Shown here piece after piece: positions 56,106-63,932 of a stretch of DNA of 64,000 nucleotides; within the stretch, counting starts at the first letter, position 1; every line of letters starts with the position of its first letter. Made by a program: the position numbers and the translations under genes. The notes beneath the pieces were generated by a model, which was given only the letters and a program-made list of their open reading frames with translations, had not been told where the DNA came from and did no database searches. The stretch comes from Pseudomonas tohonis (GTDB lineage Bacteria > Pseudomonadota > Gammaproteobacteria > Pseudomonadales > Pseudomonadaceae): assembly GCF_012767755.2 (NCBI RefSeq), contig NZ_AP023189.1, positions 5,892,001 through 5,956,000 of the forward strand, read 5' to 3'.

Positions 56106-56441
56106 GTGAAACACAGCATCAAGATGATCGCAGGCCTGCTGGCCGTACTCGCCATCGCCGGCTGCACCGGCACCCCGATGAAGACCCGGAACCTCGACAG
56201 CAGCCAGTACACCGTGATCGGTCACAGCGAGGCCAGCGCCACCGGGCTGCTGGTCGCCGGCTTCATTCCGGTCCGCCAGAACAGCCGCTTCGTGCGCGCC
56301 CAGAACGCCGCGATCAAGGCCAAGGGCGGCGATGCGATGATCAACACCCAGGTCCAGGAAGACTGGTTCTGGGCCTGGGTCCTGACCGGCTACACCACCA
56401 CCGTTTCCGGTGACGTGGTCAAGCTGAACGACAGCCACTGA
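56106..56441 (+). CDS. Small lipoprotein of unknown function
   Basis: 111 residues from a GTG at 56106 with AGGAG 5 bases ahead; a near-by ATG at 56104 is out of frame. Lipobox A-I-A-G-C at ~18-22 predicts a lipoprotein. The mature part is mixed alpha/beta with 'GLLVAGFIPVRQNSRF', 'IKAKGGDAMINTQVQEDWFW' and a final 'GYTTTVSGDVVKL', similar in pattern to small Pseudomonas lipoproteins whose role is not known. Asp is absent at +2, so outer-membrane sorting is expected. Confidence 0.8.
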   Translation: MKHSIKMIAGLLAVLAIAGCTGTPMKTRNLDSSQYTVIGHSEASATGLLVAGFIPVRQNSRFVRAQNAAIKAKGGDAMINTQVQEDWFWAWVLTGYTTTVSGDVVKLNDSH

Positions 56442-56494
56442 ACCCTCTGCGAGGGCCGCCAGGCCCTCGCCCCAACCGTTCCGGAAGCCGCCCG

Positions 56495-56932
56495 ATGCCG
56501 GACCTGATCCCCTACCTGAGCCTCTTCCTCGTCGCCTTCGGCGCCGCCACCCTGCTGCCGCTGCAGTCGGAAGCGGTGCTGGCCGGCCTGCTGCTGGCCG
56601 GTGGACAGCCGGCCTGGGCATTGCTGCTGGTGGCGACCCTCGGCAACGTGCTGGGCTCGCTGGTGAACTGGGTGCTGGGGCGGTTCCTGGCGGACTTCCG
56701 CCACAGGAAGTGGTTTCCCGTGTCGGAATCCGCCATCGAACGGGCGCAGGCGACCTACCGCCGCTACGGGCGCTGGACCCTGCTGCTGTCATGGCTGCCG
56801 GTGATCGGCGACCCGCTGACCCTGGTGGCCGGCCTGATGCGCGAGTCGCCCTGGGTGTTCCTGCTGCTGGTCACCCTGGCCAAGGCCGGCCGCTACCTCG
56901 CGGTCGCGGGGCTGACCCTGGGCCTGGCCTGA
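56495..56932 (+). CDS. YqaA-type DedA-superfamily membrane protein
   Basis: 145 residues with four or five helices and family motifs 'FGAATLLPLQSEAVLAGLL', 'TLGNVLGSLVNWVLGRFL', 'RYGRWTLLLSWLPVIGDPLTLVAG'. The G-x-x-N and 'PVIGDP' elements are typical of the short YqaA branch of the DedA/SNARE-associated superfamily. DedA relatives flip or move lipids and support membrane energetics; for YqaA this is not established. It lies 53 bases after the lipoprotein gene and converges on psiF with a 2-base gap. Confidence 0.9.
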   Translation: MPDLIPYLSLFLVAFGAATLLPLQSEAVLAGLLLAGGQPAWALLLVATLGNVLGSLVNWVLGRFLADFRHRKWFPVSESAIERAQATYRRYGRWTLLLSWLPVIGDPLTLVAGLMRESPWVFLLLVTLAKAGRYLAVAGLTLGLA

Positions 56933-56934
56933 GG

Positions 56935-57204
56935 CTATTTCTTCTTCAGGCACTCGCTGAGGAAGGCCTTGCGTTCGTCGCCCTTGAGCGCCTTCTCGCT
57001 GGCGGTCTTGTTGCAGCTGATCATCTTCTCCTGCTGGGTCGCCTTGAGGCAGTTGCTCATGAAGGTCTTGCGCGCATCGCCCTTGAGTTCCTGGGCGGTG
57101 GCCTCGGCGTTGCAGCTCTTCATCTTTTCCTGCTGGGTGGCGGCGAAACCCTGGCTGGCGGCCAGCATCGCGAGCAGGAGCAAGGGCAGGCGGATCGACT
57201 TCAT
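56935..57204 (-). CDS. psiF: PsiF repeat protein
   Basis: 89 residues from the ATG at 57204. A signal peptide (1-21, A-x-A cleavage after 'GFA') precedes two copies of the PsiF repeat: 'QQEKMKSCNAEATAQELKGD' and 'QQEKMISCNKTASEKALKGD', each followed by R-K-x-F-x-x-C-L. Two cysteines per repeat could form disulfides in the periplasm. The name comes from phosphate-starvation-inducible psiF of E. coli; I see no Pho box here, so regulation may differ. Confidence 0.93.
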   Translation of the reverse strand: MKSIRLPLLLLAMLAASQGFAATQQEKMKSCNAEATAQELKGDARKTFMSNCLKATQQEKMISCNKTASEKALKGDERKAFLSECLKKK

Positions 57205-57353
57205 GGGGCGGTCTCCCGGGGTGTCCGTATGGGGGTGACGGGGGCGTCGCCTGGAGTCTAGCCACTGCGACGAACTGCGCCTCGCCGCCTGAGCAAAGCG
57301 CGCCCGGCTCGCGTACACTGCGCGGCCGTTTTTTCCACCGGACCTCTCGCGCC

Positions 57354-58619
57354 ATGAGCAACCTCACCGCAGCCCGTGCCCTGGGCATCGACTTCGGCAC
57401 CTCCAACTCCACCGTCGGCTGGTGGCGCCCGGACGTGGAGCCGCTGATCGCGCTGGAGGACGGCAAGATCACCCTGCCCTCGGTGATCTTCTTCAACATC
57501 GAGGAGCGTCGCCCCGTCTACGGCCGCCTGGCCCTGCACGAGTACCTGGAAGGCTACGAAGGCCGCCTGATGCGCTCGCTCAAGAGCCTGCTGGGCTCGA
57601 CCCTGCTCAAGAGCGAGACCACGGTGCTGGGCAGTGCGCTGCCGTTCAAGGACCTGCTGGGCCTGTTCATCGGCGAGCTGAAGAAGCGCGCCGAAGCCAC
57701 CGCCGGCCATGACTTCGAGCAGGTGGTGCTGGGCCGCCCGGTGTTCTTCGTCGACGACGACCCGGCCGCCGACCAGGAAGCCCAGGCGACCCTGGTGGCG
57801 GTCGCCAACAAGCTCGGCTTCAAGGACGTCTCCTTCCAGTACGAACCCATCGCCGCCGCCTTCGACTACGAACGCGGCATCGAGCGCGAGGAGCTGGTGC
57901 TGATCGTCGACATCGGCGGCGGCACCTCCGACTTCTCCCTCGTGCGCCTGTCCCCCGAGCGCCGCGACCTGGCCGACCGCCAGGCCGACATCCTCGCCAC
58001 CGGCGGCGTGCACGTGGGCGGTACCGACTTCGACAAGCAGCTCTCGCTGGCCGGCGTCATGCCCGAGTTCGGCTACGGCAGCCGTATGAAGAGCGACGCC
58101 TTCATGCCCACCAGCTACCACCTCAACCTGGCCACCTGGCACACCATCAACGCCGTCTACGCGCAGAAATCGCAGCTGTCGCTGAAGAACATGCGCTACG
58201 ACATCGTCGACACGCGCGGCATCGACCGCCTGTTCCGCCTGATCGAACAGCGCGCCGGGCACTGGCTGGCGATGCAGGTGGAAGACAGCAAGATCGAGCT
58301 GACCGAGGCGCGCCACCGGGTGATCGACCTCGAGCGCATCGAGCCGGGCCTGCGCGTGGAACTGACCCGCCACCTGTTCGAGGAGGCCATCGAGCCGTTG
58401 CTGCAACGCATCCGCGACAGCGTCACCCAGCTGCTGGCCGACGCCGGGGTCGGTGTCGAGCAGGTCGACACCGTGTTCTTCACCGGCGGTTCCAGCGGCA
58501 TCCCCGCCCTGCGTGGCAGCGTCGCCGCGCTGCTGCCCAACGCCCGCCATGTCGAAGGCAACACCTTCGGCAGCATCGGCAGCGGCCTGGCCATCGAGGC
58601 CAAGAAGCGCTACGGCTGA
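57354..58619 (+). CDS. yegD: Hsp70-family protein of the YegD type
   Basis: 421 residues comprising an actin-like ATPase domain only: phosphate 1 loop 'GIDFGTSNSTVGWW', phosphate 2 'VLIVDIGGGTSDFSLVRL', adenosine motif 'VFFTGGSSGIPAL'. There is no substrate-binding domain or lid, which is normal for YegD, so it is not a classical DnaK chaperone. It shows large insertions in the second half ('MPTSYHLNLATWH'). Substrate unknown. Diverges from psiF across 149 bases. Confidence 0.94.
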   Translation: MSNLTAARALGIDFGTSNSTVGWWRPDVEPLIALEDGKITLPSVIFFNIEERRPVYGRLALHEYLEGYEGRLMRSLKSLLGSTLLKSETTVLGSALPFKDLLGLFIGELKKRAEATAGHDFEQVVLGRPVFFVDDDPAADQEAQATLVAVANKLGFKDVSFQYEPIAAAFDYERGIEREELVLIVDIGGGTSDFSLVRLSPERRDLADRQADILATGGVHVGGTDFDKQLSLAGVMPEFGYGSRMKSDAFMPTSYHLNLATWHTINAVYAQKSQLSLKNMRYDIVDTRGIDRLFRLIEQRAGHWLAMQVEDSKIELTEARHRVIDLERIEPGLRVELTRHLFEEAIEPLLQRIRDSVTQLLADAGVGVEQVDTVFFTGGSSGIPALRGSVAALLPNARHVEGNTFGSIGSGLAIEAKKRYG

Positions 58620-58718
58620 ACCGGGCGTCGGGCGCCCCGCGACGTTCGTGCGGCGCCCCTGGCGGCGACCCCGGCGCTGGATTACCTTCGCCGGCATCGC
58701 CTACCCGAGGAGCCCGCC

Positions 58719-58928
58719 ATGAAATGCCTGCTGCCCTGCCTTGCCATCCTCCTGCTCGCCGGCTGCGGCCTCGGCGAGACCGCCGCCACCGGAGCGGCCC
58801 AGGCCAAGCTGCAGGCCGAACAGGCGCAGCAGGCCCAGCAGCAGATGGACCAGCTCAAGCAGCAGATCGACCAGGCCAACGCCGTCAACCAGCAGCGCCT
58901 GCAGGACGCCGAGAAGGCGGGCCAGTAG
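58719..58928 (+). CDS. Small Gln-rich lipoprotein with coiled coil
   Basis: 69 residues. Lipobox L-A-G-C at 13-16 ('ILLLAGCGLGE'), then a charged, Gln-rich helix of about 45 residues ('QAEQAQQAQQQMDQLKQQID') with heptad spacing that predicts a coiled coil. Size and shape recall Lpp-like or small DUF4398-type lipoproteins, but no C-terminal Lys for peptidoglycan linkage is present. GAGGAG-like ribosome-binding sequence precedes the ATG. Function unknown. Confidence 0.8.
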   Translation: MKCLLPCLAILLLAGCGLGETAATGAAQAKLQAEQAQQAQQQMDQLKQQIDQANAVNQQRLQDAEKAGQ

Positions 58929-59026
58929 CGCGACGGCAAATTCTTCGAACTCGCCCGCTCCATCGCCACTCGAAACTCGTGAAGCCAATCAGGCCGTTGA
59001 AGATCAGCTCACACGAGGAACCCACC

Positions 59027-59371
59027 ATGTACAAGGAAACGCTCGCGGCAGTGTTCGTGCTGGCATCGGTAGCAGGGTGCAGCACCAAGTTCGAGAACCC
59101 CACCGACTACGTCACCTACCGCCACGAACCCCTGGTCGAGAAGGTGCAGGACGGCATGAGCAAGGACGAGGTGCTGACCATCGGCGGCCCGCCGTCCACC
59201 GAGATCCAGCGCACCGTGCACCCCGGTACCTGCAACAACTACGTGCTGAACAAGGAAGGCCACCAGCAGGCCTACTACGTCAGCTTCAACGACGCGGGCC
59301 GCGTCGACAGCAAGGGCTTCATGACCTGCGAGCAATGGCAGAAACACGAAGCCGAGGCAGCGAAGATCTGA
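59027..59371 (+). CDS. osmE: Osmotically inducible lipoprotein OsmE
   Basis: 114 residues from the ATG at 59027 with GAGGAA ahead. Lipobox V-A-G-C (15-18) followed by a SmpA/OmlA-like domain: 'NPTDYVTYRHEPLVEKVQDG', 'IGGPPSTEIQRTVHPGTCNNY', 'FNDAGRVDSKGFMTC'. OsmE is an outer-membrane lipoprotein induced by osmotic stress; the domain is shared with the Bam component BamE. A diverged second copy lies 153 bases downstream. Confidence 0.95.
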   Translation: MYKETLAAVFVLASVAGCSTKFENPTDYVTYRHEPLVEKVQDGMSKDEVLTIGGPPSTEIQRTVHPGTCNNYVLNKEGHQQAYYVSFNDAGRVDSKGFMTCEQWQKHEAEAAKI

Positions 59372-59377
59372 TGCCTC

Positions 59378-59403
59378 GCGGCGCCCGGGCCGCCGGGCGC
59401 CGC
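59378..59403 (+). terminator. GC hairpin after osmE
   Basis: Perfect 11-bp stem GCGGCGCCCGG/CCGGGCGCCGC with loop GCCG, 6 bases past the osmE stop. No T-run follows, so it may be a pause or mRNA-stabilising hairpin rather than a full terminator. Confidence 0.5.
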
Positions 59404-59524
59404 AGTGGCCAAATGCCAGAAGTACCAACGAGCGCACAGCCCCGAAGCGAATAAATAGCGAACCGGCGCGCCTCGCTGATGTCCAAGCGCTGTTATTTAC
59501 AGCGGATCATCAAGGACCTTCAGC

Positions 59525-59866
59525 ATGTTCATGCGCGCGCTCCTGCTCGCGGCCGCTCTGGGCTCGATGTCCGGCTGCGCCACCAAGATCGAGAACCCGA
59601 CCGACTACATCACCTACCGCAACGAACCCCTGGTGCGGCAGGTGGAAGAGGGCATGACCAAGGAGCAGGTCCAGGCCATCGGCGGTCGTCCGTCCTCCAT
59701 CGTCCAGCGCAGCGTCCACCCCGGTTCCTGCAACAATTACATCCTCAACCACGAGGGGCAACAGCAGGCGTATCACGTCAGCTTCGGCACCGCTGGCCGT
59801 GTCCAGCACAGCGGCTTCATGACCTGCCGCCAGCGCGAGGAGGTCGAGCGCCAGCGCCTCGACTGA
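59525..59866 (+). CDS. Second OsmE paralogue
   Basis: 113 residues from the ATG at 59525 with AAGGA 8 bases ahead. Lipobox M-S-G-C, then the same domain as the upstream gene: 'NPTDYITYRNEPLVRQVEEG', 'IGGRPSSIVQRSVHPGSCNNY', 'GFMTC'. About two thirds of aligned residues agree, including both conserved cysteines, while signal peptides and tails differ. It arose by tandem duplication and is under its own upstream region (59404-59524), so the two may answer different stresses. Confidence 0.93.
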   Translation: MFMRALLLAAALGSMSGCATKIENPTDYITYRNEPLVRQVEEGMTKEQVQAIGGRPSSIVQRSVHPGSCNNYILNHEGQQQAYHVSFGTAGRVQHSGFMTCRQREEVERQRLD

Positions 59867-59989
59867 ACGGCCCCCGCCACAGATTTCCTAAACTTTTCCC
59901 GCTTCGTATCACTCACATTCCAGGTAGGGCCGCGACGCCAATGGCCGCCAGAGCCAGGCACCAGGCCCGATTAGCCAAGGAGAAACGTG

Positions 59990-60523
59990 ATGAGTGACGT
60001 GCAACTTACCGATGTGAACACCCTGCGCCAGCGCGCCCGGCAAAACGTGCTGGACGGCGCCGTGACCGAGGGCTACCACGCAGACCGCCCCACCGTGCTG
60101 CGCCTGCTCAACGAAGCGCTGGCCACCGAGCTGGTCTGCTACCTGCGCTACAAGCGCCACTACTACATGGCCAATGGCCTGAAGGCGAGCATCGCCGCCA
60201 GCGAGTTCCTCGAGCACGCCCAGCAGGAACAGCAGCACGCCGACCGCCTGGCCGAGCGCATCGTGCAACTGGGCGGCGAGCCGGACTTCAACCCGGCCGG
60301 CCTGGAGGCCCGCTCCCACGCCCAGTACGTGGCCGGCAAGGACCTGCGCGAGATGGTCACCGAGGACCTGATCGCCGAGCGCATCGCCATCGACAGCTAC
60401 CGCGAGATCATCCAGTTCCTCGGCGACAAGGACCCGACCGCGCGCCGCCTGTTCGAGGAAATCCTCGAGCAGGAGGAAGAGCACGCCGACGACATGGCCG
60501 ACATCCTCGCCGACCTGAAGTAA
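59990..60523 (+). CDS. Bacterioferritin-like / ferritin-like domain protein
   Basis: 177 residues from the ATG at 59990 with AAGGAG ahead. Four-helix ferritin fold with diiron ligands E-x-x-H in both halves: 'NEALATELVCYLRYKRH' with 'FLEHAQQEQQHAD', and 'EDLIAERIAIDSYRE' with 'EILEQEEEHADDM'. It resembles the PA4880 'probable bacterioferritin' rather than BfrA/BfrB: no haem-ligand Met at the usual place is evident. Roles could be iron storage or DNA protection. Preceded by the OsmE pair, followed by a REP palindrome. Confidence 0.92.
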   Translation: MSDVQLTDVNTLRQRARQNVLDGAVTEGYHADRPTVLRLLNEALATELVCYLRYKRHYYMANGLKASIAASEFLEHAQQEQQHADRLAERIVQLGGEPDFNPAGLEARSHAQYVAGKDLREMVTEDLIAERIAIDSYREIIQFLGDKDPTARRLFEEILEQEEEHADDMADILADLK

Positions 60524-60537
60524 CCCCTACCCACCTC

Positions 60538-60560
60538 GTAGCCCGGGCTCCGGCCCGGGT
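60538..60560. repeat. REP-like palindrome after the ferritin-like gene
   Basis: GTAGCCCGGGCTCCGGCCCG runs from 60538; the same GTAGCCCGGGCTYC start occurs at 41418 and 41625. Facing CCCGGG blocks give a short hairpin. It lies 15 bases past the stop, between convergent genes. Confidence 0.7.
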
Positions 60561-60687
60561 CACGGGCATGCCGCAAGCCCCCGCGAAGAAACCACCCTAC
60601 GCAACCCGACACCACGGCGCCGAACATCATCCCGTTGGGCCTCGCTGTGCTCGGCGCCGACCTACGCAAACCGGAAGGTCCTGGGCC

Positions 60688-62751
60688 TCAGTTGGCCTTG
60701 CGCATCTTCTCCAGCAGCGGCGCGCAGGTGTTGGTGACGTCCCCACCACCGCTGGGGGCGACCAGTGCCAGCAGCCCGGCGGCGGGTGCCACCACGGCGC
60801 CGAGCACCACCATGCCGGCACCCCGGGCGATCAATGGCACCGCCTTGACCCCGGCGTCCGGCTTCTTGAAGGTGCCGCGCACGTAGAGCGGCGAACGCAG
60901 GGAGAAGATGCGCACGCCCTTGGACTCCGGGGTGACGGTCAGGTCCAGGCGCTCGCTGGCCAGGTTGGCCGAACCGTCGACCTGGATCAGCGCGTTCTCG
61001 GTATCGAAGATGAACACCCGTGGCGTCACCAGGCCCTTGGCCAGCTTGAGGTCGGCAGCGGCGCAGTTGATCTTCACCTCGTCGTCGCCGAACAGCTTGC
61101 CGACCAGGTAGTTGCCGACGTTGAGTCCGGCGATCTCCATCAATCCGCGGCTCACCGCGCCGTCGTTGACCAGCAGCTTGAGGTCGCCGTTGGCCGTCCC
61201 CAGCAGAGCCGCCACCGAGTTGCCGGTGCCGGCCAGGTCGGCGTCGCCGTTCAGCTCGCCGAAACTGGTGCGCATCGGCTCGAAGGTAGGAAACAGCTGC
61301 TTGAGCTTGAAGTGCCGCGCGCTGAGGCGGGCGCGGCCCTGCAGGGGCACGCTGCCGCCGTCCAGGTGGATGGTGGAGTCCAGGGTGCCGCCGGCCATGC
61401 CGAAGCGCAGGGGCTCCAGGCTCAGCTTGCCGTCGTCGAGTACCACGTGGGTGTCGAGGTCGTTGAAGGGCAGCTTGTCACTGTGGACGATGCGCTTGCC
61501 GGTGAAGCGCACGTCGGCATCCATCTGCCGCCAGCGCTCGGTGCGAAACGCCTCCACCGGCAGCACCTTGTCCGCCGGCTGCTTGCCGGCCACGCCGCGC
61601 TCCTTTTTCTCGGCGTTCGAGTCGGCGCCGATCAACGGCGCGAGGTCGGCGAAACGCAGCTGGTTGGAGGTCAGCGCGCCGGACAGCTTGGGCCGGGGCG
61701 GGTGGGCGACGTAGTGCAGGTCGCCATGGATGTCGCTGTCGCCAATGGCACCGTTGAAGCCCTGGTAATGGAACTGCGGGCCCGCCGGGTCCTGCAGCTG
61801 CGCCACCAGGCGGCCGTCGGTGGAATAGGCCGGCGTGTCGGGCAGGGTCACACCGGTCAAGGGGTAGAGGTTGCCCAGGCTGTCGCCGGCCAGCTTCAGC
61901 CGCAGGTCCAGGGCGCCCAGGTGGGTCGGGTCGGTGAGGGTGCCGGCCAGGGCGATGCGCGTGGCGCCGATGCGCAGGTCGGCCTGCAGGGGAAACGGCT
62001 TGCGCGCATCCTTCAGGGCCAGCAGCCCGCCGATCTTGCCGCTGCCGTCCAGCGCCTGGCCCTTGTAGCTGCCCTTGGCCGTCCAGCCGAAGGCGTAATC
62101 CTGGGGCGCATCGCCCTGCTCCGCCACCTTGCCGGCGGCCTTCTCGCCAACGATGTCACTGAACGGGATCGGCTTGCCCAGCGGGTCCACCAGCAGTTCC
62201 AGGCGCGTCTGCGAGGGCTGGTCGTCGACCTTCACCTGGCCCTTGTCGAAGCCGATGGCGCCGATGTCCAGGGTCCAGGCGGAAGGCTCCTCGTCAGCCT
62301 GCTCCGGGGAGCTGGCGAGCGTGTCGAAAGTCCAGTTGTCGCGGCCGTCGGCGCGGCGCCTGAGATCGGCGCGGGGCTCGGTGAGATCGATGCGCGGAAT
62401 GGCCACGGTCTTCCACAGCAGCGGCAGCGGCGACAGGCTCGCCTCCACGCGCCTGAGGGTGACGAACGGCTGCTTCCCGGCCCACTCGGGATTGCCCAGG
62501 GTCAGGTCCTCGGCCGTCACATGGGGCCAGGGCACCCAGGCACGCAGGCCGGGTTCCGAGGGCTCGCGCTGCCAGCGCACACTGAGGTCGCCGTTGATGG
62601 CGAAGGGGCGACCCAGGGTTTCCGAGACCCGGGCATTGAGGGTCGGCTTGATGCGGTTCCAGTCGAACGTGGCGACGAACACCACCAGGGCGGCCAACAG
62701 CAGCACCAGGCTGGCGGTGGTCCAGGCGAGGATTCTGCGTCCGCGCGTCAT
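60688..62751 (-). CDS. AsmA-family protein
   Basis: 687 residues. One N-terminal membrane anchor (~8-30) followed by the AsmA signature start 'FDWNRIKPTLNARVSETLGRPFAI', a long beta-rich periplasmic body, and a C-terminal conserved domain with 'GGTLDSTIHLDGGSVPL', 'NGDADLAGTGNSVAALLG' and 'LIQVDGSANLASERLDLTV'. AsmA-like proteins form bridge-like lipid channels from the inner membrane toward the outer membrane and affect lipid balance. Single gene, convergent with the ferritin-like gene and divergent from the repeat-protein gene. Confidence 0.94.
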   Translation of the reverse strand: MTRGRRILAWTTASLVLLLAALVVFVATFDWNRIKPTLNARVSETLGRPFAINGDLSVRWQREPSEPGLRAWVPWPHVTAEDLTLGNPEWAGKQPFVTLRRVEASLSPLPLLWKTVAIPRIDLTEPRADLRRRADGRDNWTFDTLASSPEQADEEPSAWTLDIGAIGFDKGQVKVDDQPSQTRLELLVDPLGKPIPFSDIVGEKAAGKVAEQGDAPQDYAFGWTAKGSYKGQALDGSGKIGGLLALKDARKPFPLQADLRIGATRIALAGTLTDPTHLGALDLRLKLAGDSLGNLYPLTGVTLPDTPAYSTDGRLVAQLQDPAGPQFHYQGFNGAIGDSDIHGDLHYVAHPPRPKLSGALTSNQLRFADLAPLIGADSNAEKKERGVAGKQPADKVLPVEAFRTERWRQMDADVRFTGKRIVHSDKLPFNDLDTHVVLDDGKLSLEPLRFGMAGGTLDSTIHLDGGSVPLQGRARLSARHFKLKQLFPTFEPMRTSFGELNGDADLAGTGNSVAALLGTANGDLKLLVNDGAVSRGLMEIAGLNVGNYLVGKLFGDDEVKINCAAADLKLAKGLVTPRVFIFDTENALIQVDGSANLASERLDLTVTPESKGVRIFSLRSPLYVRGTFKKPDAGVKAVPLIARGAGMVVLGAVVAPAAGLLALVAPSGGGDVTNTCAPLLEKMRKAN

Positions 62752-63018
62752 GCACTTCTCCTAACTCTAGCGGTGCCTTGCCCCAAGACCACCAGGGGCT
62801 GCACACGAGGCGTCTTGTTCTATCGACTGGCAAACGGGACGGATGACTCCGGCAAATGCAGCGCAAAAATCATCACCGCGCGCAGCCTATACCGCCCGCG
62901 ACACCGGCAGAAAGGCCTGGATGGGTAGGTAAGCACCTGATCCAAAACAGGTTTTCCAATCATCATCGGCATCGATGCCGACTATCGCGAGTGATCACTT
63001 TTTAATCGCCTGGCCGTC
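62752..63018. other. Divergent spacer between AsmA and repeat-protein genes
   Basis: With the leader block at 63019-63073 this makes a 322-base gap. It has no coding frame of its own and is less GC-rich toward 62940-63005 ('TTTTTAATCG' at 63001-63010), where a promoter for the repeat protein could lie. ATCGATGCCGACTAT at 62971-62985 resembles ATCGATGCTTACTAT at 63832-63846, upstream of the paralogue, at nearly the same distance. Confidence 0.5.
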
Positions 63019-63045
63019 CGTAACATGGGCCCCGTAGCCACTTGC
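63019..63045 (+). promoter_or_regulatory. Conserved leader block, copy 1
   Basis: Core CCGTAACATNGGCYCCGTAG plus YCACTT. It begins 55 bases before the ATG of the repeat protein. Copy 2 at 63878-63904 begins 55 bases before the next ATG. Only three bases differ between copies over the 27, while the sequences around them have diverged more. Confidence 0.75.
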
Positions 63046-63073
63046 TACCCCCCACACCCCAGGAGATACCGAC

Positions 63074-63595
63074 ATGAAAACCCAAGCCATCGCCACCCTG
63101 TTCCTCACCGGCCTGTTCGCCATCCCGGTCGTCCAATCCGCCGTTTCCTATCCGCTGGTCGCCGAGGGCGAAGGTGCCTACATGGTCATCGACCGTGTCG
63201 CCGAAGGCGGAGCCGAGCGCACCCTGAACCGCGTTGCCGAAGGCGGTGCCGATCGCACCCCGGGCTTCCGCGTTGCCGAAGGCGGTGCCGACCGCACTCC
63301 GGGCTTCCGTGTCGCCGAAGGCGGTGCCGATCGCACCCCGGGCTTCCGTGTCGCCGAAGGCGGTGCCGACCGCACCCCGGGCTTCCGTGTCGCCGAAGGC
63401 GGTGCCGACCGCACCCCCGGTTTCCGTGTTGCCGAAGGCGGTGCCGACCGTACTCCCGGTTTCCGTGTCGCCGAAGGCGGTGCCGATCGCACCCTGGGCT
63501 TCCGCGTCGCCGAAGGCGGTGCCGATCGCACCCCGGGCTTCCGTGTCGCCGAAGGTGGTTCCGACCGTTTGCTGCAAGCCCACGGTGTGGTCTGA
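63074..63595 (+). CDS. Secreted 13-residue tandem-repeat protein (RVAEGGADRTPGF)
   Basis: 173 residues with AGGAGA ahead of the ATG. A Sec signal peptide (1-22, 'PVVQSA') is followed by 18 linker residues and ten consecutive units of consensus RVAEGGADRTPGF: the first is 12 long (AERTLN), the next eight are 13 long (one has TLGF), and the last degenerates to RVAEGGSDRLL before a short 'QAHGVV' end. No cysteine, no lipobox, no sortase or outer-membrane anchor. Repeats differ mainly at synonymous sites, which points to selection on the protein. I recall similar 'VAEGGxDR' proteins in other Pseudomonas, some labelled phage infection protein, without proof of function. A terminator follows. Confidence 0.88.
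   Translation: MKTQAIATLFLTGLFAIPVVQSAVSYPLVAEGEGAYMVIDRVAEGGAERTLNRVAEGGADRTPGFRVAEGGADRTPGFRVAEGGADRTPGFRVAEGGADRTPGFRVAEGGADRTPGFRVAEGGADRTPGFRVAEGGADRTLGFRVAEGGADRTPGFRVAEGGSDRLLQAHGVV
63194..63592 (+). repeat. 39-nt coding tandem repeat array
   Basis: Ten units: 36 bases, then eight of 39 bases (63230-63541), then a diverged last one. Units differ at third positions (GTT/GTC, GAC/GAT, ACC/ACT). Because 39 is a multiple of three, other frames and the opposite strand are also open across the array; those frames are by-products. Confidence 0.95.
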
Positions 63596-63621
63596 ATCCA
63601 CACCGGCTTCACCCAGTAGTC

Positions 63622-63647
63622 AAAGCCCGGCACCGGCCGGGCTTTTT
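63622..63647 (+). terminator. Rho-independent terminator of the repeat-protein gene
   Basis: 10-bp stem AAAGCCCGGC/GCCGGGCTTT with a 4-base loop followed by TT, A, TT; 26 bases past the stop. The rest of the gap to 63877 holds no gene I can support. Confidence 0.9.
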
Positions 63648-63877
63648 ATTGCCCGCCACGCCATGCCGCCCAGGCAGCACGCCACGCCCTGGCGCCTGCG
63701 AGATCACTCCGGCAACCGCTCATCACGCCCATCGATGCAGAGCAGGAAAGGCCCTCTGCAGCCCGGCGAGCAAGGCCTGAAATGTCCACCAAACCATTGA
63801 TTCACAAGGCTAAAGGCAACCATTAAAGAGATCGATGCTTACTATTGGCCGCCTTCACTTCTGGCCTTTCCGGGTGC

Positions 63878-63904
63878 TCCGTAACATTGGCTCCGTAGTC
63901 ACTT
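63878..63904 (+). promoter_or_regulatory. Conserved leader block, copy 2
   Basis: Same block as at 63019-63045, again beginning exactly 55 bases before a start codon. It shows that the gene beginning at 63933 is controlled like its neighbour. Confidence 0.75.
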
Positions 63905-63932
63905 ACCAGCCCCCCACGAGGAGCCACAGATC

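Noticed and set aside
63194..63592. Possible CRISPR array
   Set aside because: Units are contiguous 39-mers with no spacers and they encode a protein; no cas genes nearby.
63002..63601. Repeat-rich open frames on the minus strand and in the other plus-strand frames across the 39-nt array
   Set aside because: The repeat length is a multiple of three, so all frames without a stop in one unit stay open. Only the frame from 63074 has a ribosome-binding site and a signal peptide.
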